Shown in pieces: positions 25,050 to 33,950 of a DNA stretch of 64,000 nucleotides (positions are counted from its first letter, which is position 1; every line of letters starts with the position of its first letter). The translations under genes were made by a program, and so were the position numbers. The notes under the pieces were generated by a model. The model saw only the letters and a program-made list of their open reading frames with translations. It was not told the DNA's origin and did not search any database. The DNA comes from Streptomyces longispororuber (GTDB taxonomy: Bacteria > Actinomycetota > Actinomycetes > Streptomycetales > Streptomycetaceae), in NCBI RefSeq assembly GCF_014656095.1, contig NZ_BNBT01000027.1, positions 1 to 64,000 on the forward strand, written 5' to 3'.

Positions 25050-27236
25050 TCAGCGACCGGTGTAGAGGAATCGCAGGTATCGCACGAGAGACAGCCTGCG
25101 CCGGTGAGCCTCAGCTGTCTCGGCAGCAGAGCTCAGTGCCGCATGGCGCGCACTGTTCTGCTGGAGCGTAACCGCGCGCCGGCTGAACTCCTTCCGCTGT
25201 CGGCGGGCCCGCTCGTCGGCCAGGGCGTTCTCCTGGGTAAGCCGCGCCTGGCCGTCCTCCAACTCCTGCTGAGCCTTCGTCCGTGCGGCTTCAGCTGCCG
25301 CGTCCACGGAGCGCAGCTCAGTGGTGAGGCGGGTGCGCCGGACCTCGATGCCCTGGTCGATCGACTGTCGTTCCTGTGCGGTGAGCGCGGTGGGCTGATC
25401 GGCTTCGGCAGCGGCGACCAGTTGCCTGCGCCAGACATCGAGTGCGATGGCCTTGGCCTCACCGATGCCCTGGACATCGATGCGGCGGCCGTTGCTGAGT
25501 ACCAGTTCGGCACCGACGCTGTTGTATTGCGCATTTTGCACGGTACGGTATCCGGTGAAGTCGGCTGCGGTACGGACCCCCGCTGCCGCAAGCCGCGCGG
25601 CCAGTTTCGGTCCGATGCCGTACGGCGGATTCCGGGCGATCAGCTGTCCTCCGAGACGGTCCCGCACATAGGCGGACTGCCGAGCGGCAAGCGCCGTTCG
25701 TAACGCTTTCCCTCGCTCCGCCGAAAGCCCGGCGATCTTCTTGTCCAGCTCCTGCCGCTTACGGATCCTGCGCTTCTCGATCTGCTGGAGCTCTGCCTGA
25801 TAGCTCGCGGTGAGTTTGCTCTGTGCTCGCGGATGGTCCGCGGTGCGCTTCGTCTCTGCGGCGTCGAACTTCGCCCGGTCCTTGCGTAGCTTCCCCTCGG
25901 CCTTGAGCGGGTCGTCGAGCTGGCCCAGTTCCGCCGTGAGTTCGGAGAGAACGGCCCGTGCCTGAGTCCACTCCGTGCGGCGGGCCCGCCCGAACACCGA
26001 GAACGCGACGGCGGCGAGCACCGGCACTGCCGGACCGAACGGGGCCGTCGAGAGGCTCACGAAAAGTGCCAGTACGGTCACCGCCAACATCAGGGGCCAG
26101 ACGACGGCTACGGCGACATCCAGTGGCGTCCTGACCTGAAATCTGTCTGGTGGGGCGACCGAGGGCGCGGGCTGTGGGGGCGACGCCGCAGAGGTAATGT
26201 GTCCTGCCATCCAGTCGGGTAGGCCGCCCGCCCCCGGGGCGGTGGCCCCACTGTGAGCAGTGGTGTCCGTGATCACCGTTGCGGCTGGGCGCTGCCTGGG
26301 CACGGCCAGGGTGAGTGGTGGCAGCATGTCCAGGGGCTGGCAGGCCAGGGTCCGCACCTGGTCGGCGAGTCCGCTCACCATACGGTCGGGATGAGTGAGC
26401 AACGTCTGCAATCGTGCGGACTCGGCCGGGCTCGTAAAATCTTCCTCGGTGAGCAGGAGGAATTCACCGCTGGGTTCATGCAACCGGGACCACAGAGCCG
26501 GTTCCGAGGCGATCGCCTTCAACGAGAGGAAGATGACCCAGGTGGAGAACCGGTCAAGATCTACTCCGAAGTCGTCGTTACCCCGCAGGGGCGACTGATA
26601 GTTCCGGTGCCCTCGCTCGGTCCCTCCGAGGCCGGCCAGTGCCGGGACATACATGCCGTCGTAGTCGACCAGTCGCAAGGTGTCGTCGCTCGCCACGAGC
26701 AGGTTGCCGTGCTGCAGATCGCCATGGGCGATCTGGTGGTCCGCCAGGTCTCGGGTCAGTTCCTCGAACCGGTCAGCCAGGCGATCCACGGCGATCCGAT
26801 CCGCATGGTTGTCATCGAGCCAGGACGACAGGGTGACGGCCTCGGCCCACTCCATCTTGAGTACCGGGTAGCGTTCCCGCCCGACGCTGATGGCGTCGGG
26901 AAGGTATTCGAAACCGAGGTTCCACGGCTGAGAGAGCTCCGCCGGGTCGAGCAGGGCGAGACGGGAGCTGATGGCCTCGTACCGGCGTTCCTGCTCCGGG
27001 ACGTGACGGGTGAAGCACTTGACCGCGTACCGTCGGCCCGATGTTGGTGAGGTCAGGGAGAAGACACTGGCGAAGGCGCCGGAGATGGGGCGCGGCAGAC
27101 CGAGTCCGGTCAGCTCGGGCCGAGCGCCCTTGAGTTCTGGATGATGGAAGCACAACTGGGTGTGCTGCAGAGCTTCCGCATACTCGGCACCGCTGGGGAA
27201 CCGGCGCTGTGAACCGGTGGCCGGGCCCATGTTCAC
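25050..27236 (-). CDS. Protein kinase with TM, coiled coil and helix-hairpin-helix
   Basis: A 728-aa protein of modular build. The N-terminal kinase domain (about 25-300) has the nucleotide loop SGAFASVF, the Lys in YAVKCF, the catalytic loop HGDLQHGN and a DYD in place of DFG. A Pro/Ala linker leads to a hydrophobic hairpin (about 372-415) that should anchor it in the membrane. Then come a long charged coiled coil, two helix-hairpin-helix-like motifs (IGPKLAARLAAAGVRTAADF and VQGIGEAKAIA) and a second coiled coil. The GTG start overlaps the PP2C stop (GTGA). It is the last gene of a vWA-PP2C-kinase trio that matches the TerY-P triad described for Ter-linked stress and conflict systems. Likely a signal-controlled effector or regulator acting near nucleic acid; the target is unknown. 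Confidence 0.82.
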   Translation of the reverse strand: MNMGPATGSQRRFPSGAEYAEALQHTQLCFHHPELKGARPELTGLGLPRPISGAFASVFSLTSPTSGRRYAVKCFTRHVPEQERRYEAISSRLALLDPAELSQPWNLGFEYLPDAISVGRERYPVLKMEWAEAVTLSSWLDDNHADRIAVDRLADRFEELTRDLADHQIAHGDLQHGNLLVASDDTLRLVDYDGMYVPALAGLGGTERGHRNYQSPLRGNDDFGVDLDRFSTWVIFLSLKAIASEPALWSRLHEPSGEFLLLTEEDFTSPAESARLQTLLTHPDRMVSGLADQVRTLACQPLDMLPPLTLAVPRQRPAATVITDTTAHSGATAPGAGGLPDWMAGHITSAASPPQPAPSVAPPDRFQVRTPLDVAVAVVWPLMLAVTVLALFVSLSTAPFGPAVPVLAAVAFSVFGRARRTEWTQARAVLSELTAELGQLDDPLKAEGKLRKDRAKFDAAETKRTADHPRAQSKLTASYQAELQQIEKRRIRKRQELDKKIAGLSAERGKALRTALAARQSAYVRDRLGGQLIARNPPYGIGPKLAARLAAAGVRTAADFTGYRTVQNAQYNSVGAELVLSNGRRIDVQGIGEAKAIALDVWRRQLVAAAEADQPTALTAQERQSIDQGIEVRRTRLTTELRSVDAAAEAARTKAQQELEDGQARLTQENALADERARRQRKEFSRRAVTLQQNSARHAALSSAAETAEAHRRRLSLVRYLRFLYTGR

Positions 27237-28081
27237 CGTCCCTCGAAATCGATCCGCACGAACGCCACGTCGTCATTGCGCAACTGCTGACTGTCCCGCA
27301 GCCCGTTCAGCCAGTTGTTAAAGTCGTCCAGGTCGTCGGGCCCGGCGTATTCGAGGAGCTGGCCGACGGCGTCAGCCTGGTCCGGAGCCGACATGAGCCA
27401 AGCGGCCAGAGCGTCCGTCATCAGGAGCAGGCGGTCTCCCGGCCGACAGTTCCCTCCGGTGAACCTCGTACGGTCGGCAAGGAGCACGGCGTCACGGTTC
27501 CGGCTGCTGAAGAGATCGGGAGTGGTGCCGAATTCCTCGACGGCCGACACAGGGAACGTCTGTATCAACTGGTTGTCGCGTAGGTGGAACAGGCAGCTGT
27601 CCCCGAGGGCAGCGGCACGCCACCGCCAGGACGGTGCCGTTTTACCGTTGTGGGCACCGCTCTCCGGGTCGACGCGCAGCGTGAGCAGCGTCGCGTAGGC
27701 GCCCTCCTCAAGCTTGGTGTGCTCGTACCACTTCAGTGGACGCCCGTCTGCCTGGCGAGCCATTGTGTAGTCGGCCAGCCAGGGCCCCCACCGGGCCACC
27801 ACGGCCTCTGCGAACTGCTCGAAGGAAGTTCCGCCTGCCAGTACGTCCGGCCACGCCATGGCGTGTTCGGCCGCGGTGCGGGACAGCAGCCTGGCCCAGT
27901 CCTTGGCCAGTGCGCTTTCCGTGGCTCCGTCGCAGATGCCTGCCGCGAATGGCTCCCGCAGCATGTGATCGTGCGGATGCCCGGGAAGCACGGCGACGGC
28001 GTCCTCGCATTCCGCTGCCGTGCTTCCCTTCTTGGGAGCCACCAGATGCGTGACGTACACGCAGGAAGTGGAGGTCGTCAC
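27233..28081 (-). CDS. PP2C-family protein phosphatase
   Basis: A 282-aa metal-dependent Ser/Thr phosphatase. PP2C signatures appear in order: AGICDGATESALA (about 47-59), AALGDSCLF (about 159-167), LMTDALAAWL and RNDDVAFVRI near the end. The domain fills the whole protein, with no sensor module. The GTG start overlaps the vWA stop and its own stop overlaps the kinase start (both GTGA), so the three proteins are made in linked amounts. It presumably removes phosphates added by the downstream kinase, possibly on the vWA protein. Confidence 0.88.
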   Translation of the reverse strand: MTTSTSCVYVTHLVAPKKGSTAAECEDAVAVLPGHPHDHMLREPFAAGICDGATESALAKDWARLLSRTAAEHAMAWPDVLAGGTSFEQFAEAVVARWGPWLADYTMARQADGRPLKWYEHTKLEEGAYATLLTLRVDPESGAHNGKTAPSWRWRAAALGDSCLFHLRDNQLIQTFPVSAVEEFGTTPDLFSSRNRDAVLLADRTRFTGGNCRPGDRLLLMTDALAAWLMSAPDQADAVGQLLEYAGPDDLDDFNNWLNGLRDSQQLRNDDVAFVRIDFEGR

Positions 28082-28914
28082 CGCAGTTCGGTGGCCCGAG
28101 TTCCGATGTCGAGGAACTGGATGACCGTGGTGATGTCTGCGTTGTAGACGAACCCGCGAGTGGTCTCGCTGACTCGCTGCCCCTGCGAGGCCGCGTACGA
28201 CCGCATGTGGCTCGGCAACGGGCTGGACATGCCGAACAGGGTCCGGGCGTAACTGTCAGGGAGGGTGTCGGCCGAGTCGGGGAACGCGGTCGGTGTACCG
28301 CCCGCCGCGGACACATGCAGATTGAACAGCAGTGCCGCTCCATCCGCTGTGGCGTGGGAGGTGACGGCCTCGGCGGCAGCGGTGGGGTCGCCGTCGGTCG
28401 ACTCGCCATCCGTCAGGTTGATGACGATGGGCGGGAAACCGGCCGGATACTGCTCGGTCCAGCCGGCGACGAGTCCCTCCGCGTACTGCAACGCACGGTT
28501 CATCGGGGTCCCCCCGTGGGCTCTCGGATCCATCCATAGAGGGAAGTTGACGGCGGTCTCCACCAGTCCACCGGCACCGTCGGGAACCTTCTTGCTTCGC
28601 TCGTCGATGCGGGCCGGGTTGTCCGCCACCTCGCTCAGGGGAACGAGGTCCCGTCCTTCGAGCGGCCCCGCGAGCGCCGAGCCCACGGTGGCTCCGTAGC
28701 CGATGACCGCGACGTGGAAGTAGTCGCGTACACCCTCTTCTTTCGCGCATTTGACGGAAAGTTCGGTGAGCAGGCGGTTGATGGCGTCGGCAACGACATC
28801 TGCCTTCTGCTGCGGTACTTCACCACCAATGGGATCGCTCATGGAGGTCGACTGGTCGACGAGGAAGATGATGCTCGTCGGATTGGAGCGGCTGATCTCT
28901 GCTGTGTACGGCAC
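28078..28914 (-). CDS. von Willebrand factor A domain protein (TerY-like)
   Basis: A 278-aa protein. The vWA domain spans nearly the full length with an intact MIDAS: DQSTSMSD (about 20-27), the Thr in GGTPMNRAL and the Asp in NLTDGEST. Such proteins bind partners through a metal ion. With PP2C and kinase genes directly behind, it matches the TerY component of TerY-P triads. The GTG start has CAGGAG six bases upstream; 201 bp separate it from the caspase-helicase gene, so an extra promoter may lie there. No signal peptide or membrane segment. Confidence 0.88.
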   Translation of the reverse strand: MPYTAEISRSNPTSIIFLVDQSTSMSDPIGGEVPQQKADVVADAINRLLTELSVKCAKEEGVRDYFHVAVIGYGATVGSALAGPLEGRDLVPLSEVADNPARIDERSKKVPDGAGGLVETAVNFPLWMDPRAHGGTPMNRALQYAEGLVAGWTEQYPAGFPPIVINLTDGESTDGDPTAAAEAVTSHATADGAALLFNLHVSAAGGTPTAFPDSADTLPDSYARTLFGMSSPLPSHMRSYAASQGQRVSETTRGFVYNADITTVIQFLDIGTRATELR

Positions 28915-29115
28915 GGTGAACTCCTGGCGAATTGCGGGGAAACCGGTCGTCGGAGAAGCTCGTACGCATGCCGACGCGGGGGCTCCCGGCGTGCGGGCCG
29001 GGACACCGAGATTCCCCGGTCCGATGATAGGGACAGGCTTCGGCTGTCGCAGTCATATCGCTCTTCGCGCTCATCCCGATGCGTTCTTCAGCGCTGCCCG
29101 CCCCTCCCTGCACAT

Positions 29116-32100
29116 TCAGTTGTCGAGCCGGCCCACCACCCGTTCCGTCCGCCCGTCCCATACCTGCCAGGCAGGGATCCGCACGCCGTTGGGCAGCAGG
29201 GCTGTTCGACCGAGGGCGAGTCTCAGGTGACGTGCGGCCTCTGTGCCGGTGGATGCACCGTGGTCGAGACGGATCCGAGCGCACTTTGAACTGCGGCGGA
29301 CGTCGAAGTCGTAGGGGTAGCCGTCCACCACGGCATTCCGGTCGATCAGGACTCCCGGGATCGCGTCCGTCAGCAGGTACTGCAACCGGTCGCCGACGTC
29401 TTCGTCGGAATGTTCCGGGTGAACACCGTTTGCAGGGAGGCCATCCTTGGCCTCTGCCGCGTCGAGGAGTGCGTGCGGCATGCCGGGCCGGACCGCCCAG
29501 AAGTCGCGGTCGCCGAACACGATGAGATGCGAACGGGCCCGTGTGATGGCCACGTTCCAGAGGTTGACCTCGCGGGAAAGCCAGTTGACCGCGCTCGGAC
29601 GCATCCGGTCGGACGCGACGAGGGACAGCAGGATCACATCCTGCTGTCCTCCCTGGAAGGTGTGCACCGTCCCGACCCTGACCCGTGGTTCGTGCCGCCA
29701 GCGATCGGCGATGAGGTCCTTCTGGGCCCGGAAGGGAGTGACGACGCCTACGGTCGAACCGTGCGGAAGCCGCTTGAGCAGACGCTCCACCGAGAGATGT
29801 ACGCGGTCGGCTTCGTCCTGGTTCAGCCACGACCCGTTGTGGCCCCTGCGCGCCGTCCCCTTCACGTCGAGCCACTGCACGGCGTCGACTCCGTTGATGC
29901 GCCGCAGCGACCGGGGGTCGGTGAGGACGGTCAGTCGGCCGCCGTAGCAGTGGCGGTTCGCGATGCCGACGATGTCCGGGTGGCAGCGGAAGTGCTCGTC
30001 GAGCAGCAGTGTCTCACCTGCCGCATGGGCAGCCGCATGGAAGGCGGAGTAGCGGCGGTGCTCAAGCCGGTGCTCGTCGAGCCAGCTCGCCCGCAGTCCT
30101 GCTTCCCGGTGCGCCTCTGCTTCCTGGCGTGGCTGCAATGTGGTGATGTGCTGCAGCTGCATGGGGTCGCCGATCACCAGGGCGCGCCGGGCTCGGAAGA
30201 GCAGCGGCAGCACATCCGGTGCGGAGCACTGGCTGGCTTCGTCCACGATGGCCAGGTCGAAGAGGGCGGCCCGGTCCCGGAACCGCCGTGCGGAACGCGT
30301 GGTGACGGCCCAGCCCGAGACCTGCGGCAGGAGGCGGTCCAGGGTCGACCACTGCCTCGGTGAATGCGCCCGCACGGCCTCGATGCGCTCGTGGATGGCG
30401 GCACGGGCAGTCATCGCCTGCTCCGCCACCGATGACTGCAGCAGTGTTGTCGCGGCCTCACGGACCCGCTGGTCGGCATCCTGAAGCGTGGCGTGGAGCT
30501 GGGCGTCGTCGGGCGCCGCTTCAGCCGCGGTGCGCATTCGCCGCCAGTCGGCTTCCGCTTCGGCGAACATCAGCAGTTCGGCGAAGTCCTTACGGTCCGC
30601 GACCTGGACCGGCACAGGGTCGAGCCTGCGCACGCACCGGCCGCGCAGCCATCCCCCGAAGATTCCGAGACGGGCCGCCGTACGGGCCCGGCGCAGCCAC
30701 CGTCCCAGGGAGGCGTCGTCGCCCAGCGCGGTGGCGAGTGTCCTGGGGTCCTGGTGGTGCTTCTCCGCGTAGGCGGAACGCAGTCGGCCGAGGTCGGCGA
30801 GGTCCCTCTCCCGGCGCGCGATCTCTGCGAGCCTGTGCCGCAGCGACTCCTGTGTGCGGAGATGGTTCCGCAGTTCGCCCCGGTGCGTCTGGGAGGACTG
30901 CCGGGGCCGGACGCTGCGGGTGAGTTCCTCCAAGGTGCGCACCTCCTTGTCGACGACCGACTGCGCGCCTGTCCGCACGAGAAGCCCGGGGGCGAGTTGC
31001 TCGCACCGCTGCCAGACCTCGTCCACCGCCTTGTTGTTGGTGGAGGCGACGAGCACGGTCTGTCCGGCTGCCCTGGCGGTGGCGACCGTGTTGACGATGA
31101 GCTGGCTCTTGCCTGTGCCGGGTGGTCCGGTGGCGACCGTGAGCCTGCGGACCATGGCGGCCCGGATAACGGCTTCCTGTCCTTCGTTGAGTTCCAGTGG
31201 CGCGACGATCTGTACGTCCTGTTCGGCGCTCGGCTCTTTTTCGCCCTGCGCAGTGAACGCTCCGAGTGCCGTTTCCGGGAACTGTCTGATGCTCCGCTGC
31301 AGCGTCGTGTAGTCCTTCATCAGCTGTGCTGTGGCCGCGCTGTCCGACCGGGTCGCGTGGACGACCGCCACGTTGCGGACGCCCTCGTGTGCCGCGCGCA
31401 GCGAGCTGCCGTCGCCAAGGGCCCCAGGATCGAGATGTTCGGTGTCGGGCAGCCCGAGTTCCTGCAGCAGGCTGCGCAGGTCGCGGATCATGTCCTCGCG
31501 GAATCCCGGCCGCCAGTTGGGCTGGTAGACGGCGAGCAGTTCCCGTCCTTCGTCCTTGCCCAACCGGTTCAGGACGAGTTCGGGGTGGAGGACGATCGGT
31601 CCGGACGGCGTGACGACGCTGCGTCCCTGTGGTCCGCGTTCGACGTCGATCCGGCGCATGGCGAGCGGTGCGCACACCTGGCGCGTGCCGTCGTACAGCA
31701 CGGCGACGGGGTACCCGTACCAGAGGTCGGCGCCGTCCTTCTGCGCCTGCTCGGCGAGGTCCACTACGCGTTGTGGTGCCTGCACACTGGATTCCGTGCC
31801 GGAGAGAAGAACTTCCTCCCCGGCCGGCCAGACCGTTCGCGGCGGGTCGCTGCCCGCCAGCGGCAGCAGTTCACCGGTGCGGCCCTCTGCCTCCAGGCAT
31901 TGCTGGTAGTAGGCCAGCAGCCGGGTCCATTCGGCCTCGGTGAAGGCCGAGTCGTCGTGTGCCGCCTCGGTGGGCTCTACGGGCGCCGGCGACTTGTCTC
32001 CCGCGGTGTCGGTCACTGCGGTGAGCCCGGCGGGCAGCGGCTTGAGCGCGGGAATCTGGCGGCCGGTGGCGGCGCGGGCGAGATAGATGTCGCCGGTCAC

Positions 32101-32805
32101 GGACAGGGTCGACTGGGTCGGCGTCTGCCGACGGCCGTCCGGTGCCTTCTGCAGGTCCCGGCTGATGTGACGGAACAGGTCGTTCGCGGAGATCTGCCCG
32201 TCGCCGTCCAGGTCCGCTCGTCCCGAATGCAGGCCGTCGACGATCGCCCGGGTGAACTGCGAAGGCTGGTCGGCATCCGTGGTAAACGCCTTCTCCCAGT
32301 GCTGGGAGGCGGTGATGACGTGTACTCCTCCGGCTTCGACCACCGGCATGGCGGCTGTCGCGGGTGCCCCTTTGCTGCGAAAGCCCTGCACCGCGCTACC
32401 GCTGAAACAGCAGTCGAGCAGCAGCACCTTGCGGCGGGCCGCGCACTTCTCCAACTGGTCGATGATGAAGCCTGCTTCGAGGGCTGTCTGATGCTCCCGC
32501 CCGGCCTCGGTGTCCGTGGTGACGAAGTACAGCTGACCGTCCTCGCGGTCGTACGCCCCGTGGCCACTGAAGTAGACCACCACCAGTTCATCCGGTTCCC
32601 GCGCACTCAGGAATCCCTCGATGGCCTGCTTGACCGCCGCTTTCGGCGAGTCCTCGACCCGGGAGCACTTCTCGTACCCTCCGACGGCGGGCATCTCAAG
32701 GACCTGGCCCAGGAAGTGGATGTCCGCGCGCACCGAAGGCAGGGCGGGGTAGCCCACGTCCTGGTGGGTGGCGGTGCCCACGAGCAGAGCATGCTTTCGG
32801 CTCAC
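29116..32805 (-). CDS. Caspase-SF1 helicase fusion
   Basis: A 1229-aa fusion. The N-terminal caspase-like peptidase (about 1-250) has the catalytic His82 in YFSGHGAYD and Cys133 in LLDCCFSG. It ends with a perfect EF-hand loop DLDGDGQISAND (198-209), as in many bacterial metacaspases. A linker of about 250 residues leads to a superfamily 1 helicase of the UPF1/DNA2 type: GPPGTGKSQ (near 558), DEASQCSAPD (near 852), DPMQLQH, later QGGQQDVILLSLV and NVAITRARSHLIVFGD. The last 100 residues may be a further nuclease-like or recognition domain. Its start overlaps the EACC1-like gene stop (ATGA). Known conflict systems pair EACC1 with caspase effectors. Inference: nucleic-acid sensing by the helicase could trigger proteolysis and cell death or dormancy. 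Confidence 0.88.
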   Translation of the reverse strand: MSRKHALLVGTATHQDVGYPALPSVRADIHFLGQVLEMPAVGGYEKCSRVEDSPKAAVKQAIEGFLSAREPDELVVVYFSGHGAYDREDGQLYFVTTDTEAGREHQTALEAGFIIDQLEKCAARRKVLLLDCCFSGSAVQGFRSKGAPATAAMPVVEAGGVHVITASQHWEKAFTTDADQPSQFTRAIVDGLHSGRADLDGDGQISANDLFRHISRDLQKAPDGRRQTPTQSTLSVTGDIYLARAATGRQIPALKPLPAGLTAVTDTAGDKSPAPVEPTEAAHDDSAFTEAEWTRLLAYYQQCLEAEGRTGELLPLAGSDPPRTVWPAGEEVLLSGTESSVQAPQRVVDLAEQAQKDGADLWYGYPVAVLYDGTRQVCAPLAMRRIDVERGPQGRSVVTPSGPIVLHPELVLNRLGKDEGRELLAVYQPNWRPGFREDMIRDLRSLLQELGLPDTEHLDPGALGDGSSLRAAHEGVRNVAVVHATRSDSAATAQLMKDYTTLQRSIRQFPETALGAFTAQGEKEPSAEQDVQIVAPLELNEGQEAVIRAAMVRRLTVATGPPGTGKSQLIVNTVATARAAGQTVLVASTNNKAVDEVWQRCEQLAPGLLVRTGAQSVVDKEVRTLEELTRSVRPRQSSQTHRGELRNHLRTQESLRHRLAEIARRERDLADLGRLRSAYAEKHHQDPRTLATALGDDASLGRWLRRARTAARLGIFGGWLRGRCVRRLDPVPVQVADRKDFAELLMFAEAEADWRRMRTAAEAAPDDAQLHATLQDADQRVREAATTLLQSSVAEQAMTARAAIHERIEAVRAHSPRQWSTLDRLLPQVSGWAVTTRSARRFRDRAALFDLAIVDEASQCSAPDVLPLLFRARRALVIGDPMQLQHITTLQPRQEAEAHREAGLRASWLDEHRLEHRRYSAFHAAAHAAGETLLLDEHFRCHPDIVGIANRHCYGGRLTVLTDPRSLRRINGVDAVQWLDVKGTARRGHNGSWLNQDEADRVHLSVERLLKRLPHGSTVGVVTPFRAQKDLIADRWRHEPRVRVGTVHTFQGGQQDVILLSLVASDRMRPSAVNWLSREVNLWNVAITRARSHLIVFGDRDFWAVRPGMPHALLDAAEAKDGLPANGVHPEHSDEDVGDRLQYLLTDAIPGVLIDRNAVVDGYPYDFDVRRSSKCARIRLDHGASTGTEAARHLRLALGRTALLPNGVRIPAWQVWDGRTERVVGRLDN

Positions 32806-33200
32806 CGCCCGGCTCCGGGGCCGGCGCCCGAACTGCTGTTACTGCCACCATCCCGCAGCTCCCTGATCTCACGCCCGGAGACGCCACCCTGGAACTCTGT
32901 GACCGTGCCGTCCGGGTGTAGGACGCGTACCTTGCGGCTCTTACGGACGGCGACCCACGCCTTGATGGCGGTCCCGGCCAGCGTGAAAGATCCTCCCGTG
33001 AGAACAAGCACGACCTCCGGGGTCAGCAGCGCCGGCCCCTTCGAGCCCTCCGCGTCGTGTGCTGCTTCCGGTGGGGCGAAGCGCACCTCGGTGTCGTCCA
33101 ACCGGCGCAGAACTTCGCGGAGTTCTCGCGCCTCCAGTTCCGCGTGATGCGGGTCCGCCCCGGACACCTGAATCCGCACGGACTCGGTCTGGCCGGTCAT
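32802..33200 (-). CDS. EACC1-like effector-associated protein
   Basis: A 132-aa protein matching the 'effector-associated constant component 1' pattern. An N-terminal strand-helix unit (RIQVSGADPHHAELEARELREVL, about 9-31) leads to one membrane segment (about 65-88, ALLTPEVVLVLTGGSFTLAG) and a small basic region KSRKVRVLHPDGTVTEF (about 92-108). EACC1 proteins are coded beside caspase, trypsin or other effector genes in bacterial conflict systems and are thought to hold the effector at the membrane. Here the stop overlaps the caspase start (ATGA). A Ser/Gly-rich tail ends the protein. Confidence 0.82.
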   Translation of the reverse strand: MTGQTESVRIQVSGADPHHAELEARELREVLRRLDDTEVRFAPPEAAHDAEGSKGPALLTPEVVLVLTGGSFTLAGTAIKAWVAVRKSRKVRVLHPDGTVTEFQGGVSGREIRELRDGGSNSSSGAGPGAGR

Positions 33201-33263
33201 ACTCCCCCTCAGGTGGCAAACTCATCGGCATACATAGCTAGTTGTTGGTTTTGCTGAGTGATG

Positions 33264-33950
33264 TCACCCCAGCGACCTTCTTGCACGCCAGGATCCGGGG
33301 CTCCGCCTCCCGCTCCGTGCCCGCGCATCGGGGATCCGGAGAATCCGGTACAACGGCTCCCCCAGGACGGCCCACCGCTCCAGCGCGTCCCGGTCAACCA
33401 GATGGATCCCGTAGCGCGGGCCACTGGCTCTCGCGGCCGTCGTGAACCCTCCGGTGGTGACGATCACAGCGAATTCGGCACCGTGGTCGTGGCGGTAGGT
33501 TCCGTTGACCCGCTGGACGTCCTGGTCTCCGACCCTTCGGTCCGGTCGCAGCCGCTTGCACTGCACGACCACCCGCCGTCGGGACCCGTCGACAACCAGT
33601 ACGTCGGCTCCCTTGTCCCCCGCTCGGCCGACATGCTGCGCGGCCAGACCGTCCCTGCGCAGCAGGGAACAGATCGCCAGTTCGAACGCCGTAGGGTCCA
33701 GGGAATCGAGATGTGCCAGCGAATAGCGCACGGGCCCTGCGGCAAGCACAGAGCGGCCGGCCCGCGCCATCAAGGCCGATCGCCCCGGCTTCAACGCCAG
33801 CCCGACAGCAGCGGAAGCCAGCCCGAACCCGGTCCACACCGGCCACTGCTGGGCCACCTGCCACAGCCCGACGAACCCTGCCATGCTTCCGAGCCCCCAC
33901 GCCCACCAGGGAATCGCGGCCCACCCTCCCTGGCTGCGGCTGCGCCGCAT
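33264..33950 (-). CDS. Membrane-anchored Mrr-like restriction endonuclease
   Basis: A 228-aa protein. Two adjacent hydrophobic helices (about 10-55) precede a PDDEXK nuclease domain of the Mrr family (about 80-190): FELAICSLLRRDG, then GADVLVVDG carrying the catalytic Asp, the VVVQCKR core (Gln-x-Lys) and the YGIHLVDRDALERW end. Mrr-type enzymes cut foreign or modified DNA. Membrane tethering recalls nucleases that act on incoming phage DNA. The start overlaps the stop of the small membrane gene upstream (TGATG). Confidence 0.85.
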   Translation of the reverse strand: MRRSRSQGGWAAIPWWAWGLGSMAGFVGLWQVAQQWPVWTGFGLASAAVGLALKPGRSALMARAGRSVLAAGPVRYSLAHLDSLDPTAFELAICSLLRRDGLAAQHVGRAGDKGADVLVVDGSRRRVVVQCKRLRPDRRVGDQDVQRVNGTYRHDHGAEFAVIVTTGGFTTAARASGPRYGIHLVDRDALERWAVLGEPLYRILRIPDARARSGRRSPGSWRARRSLG

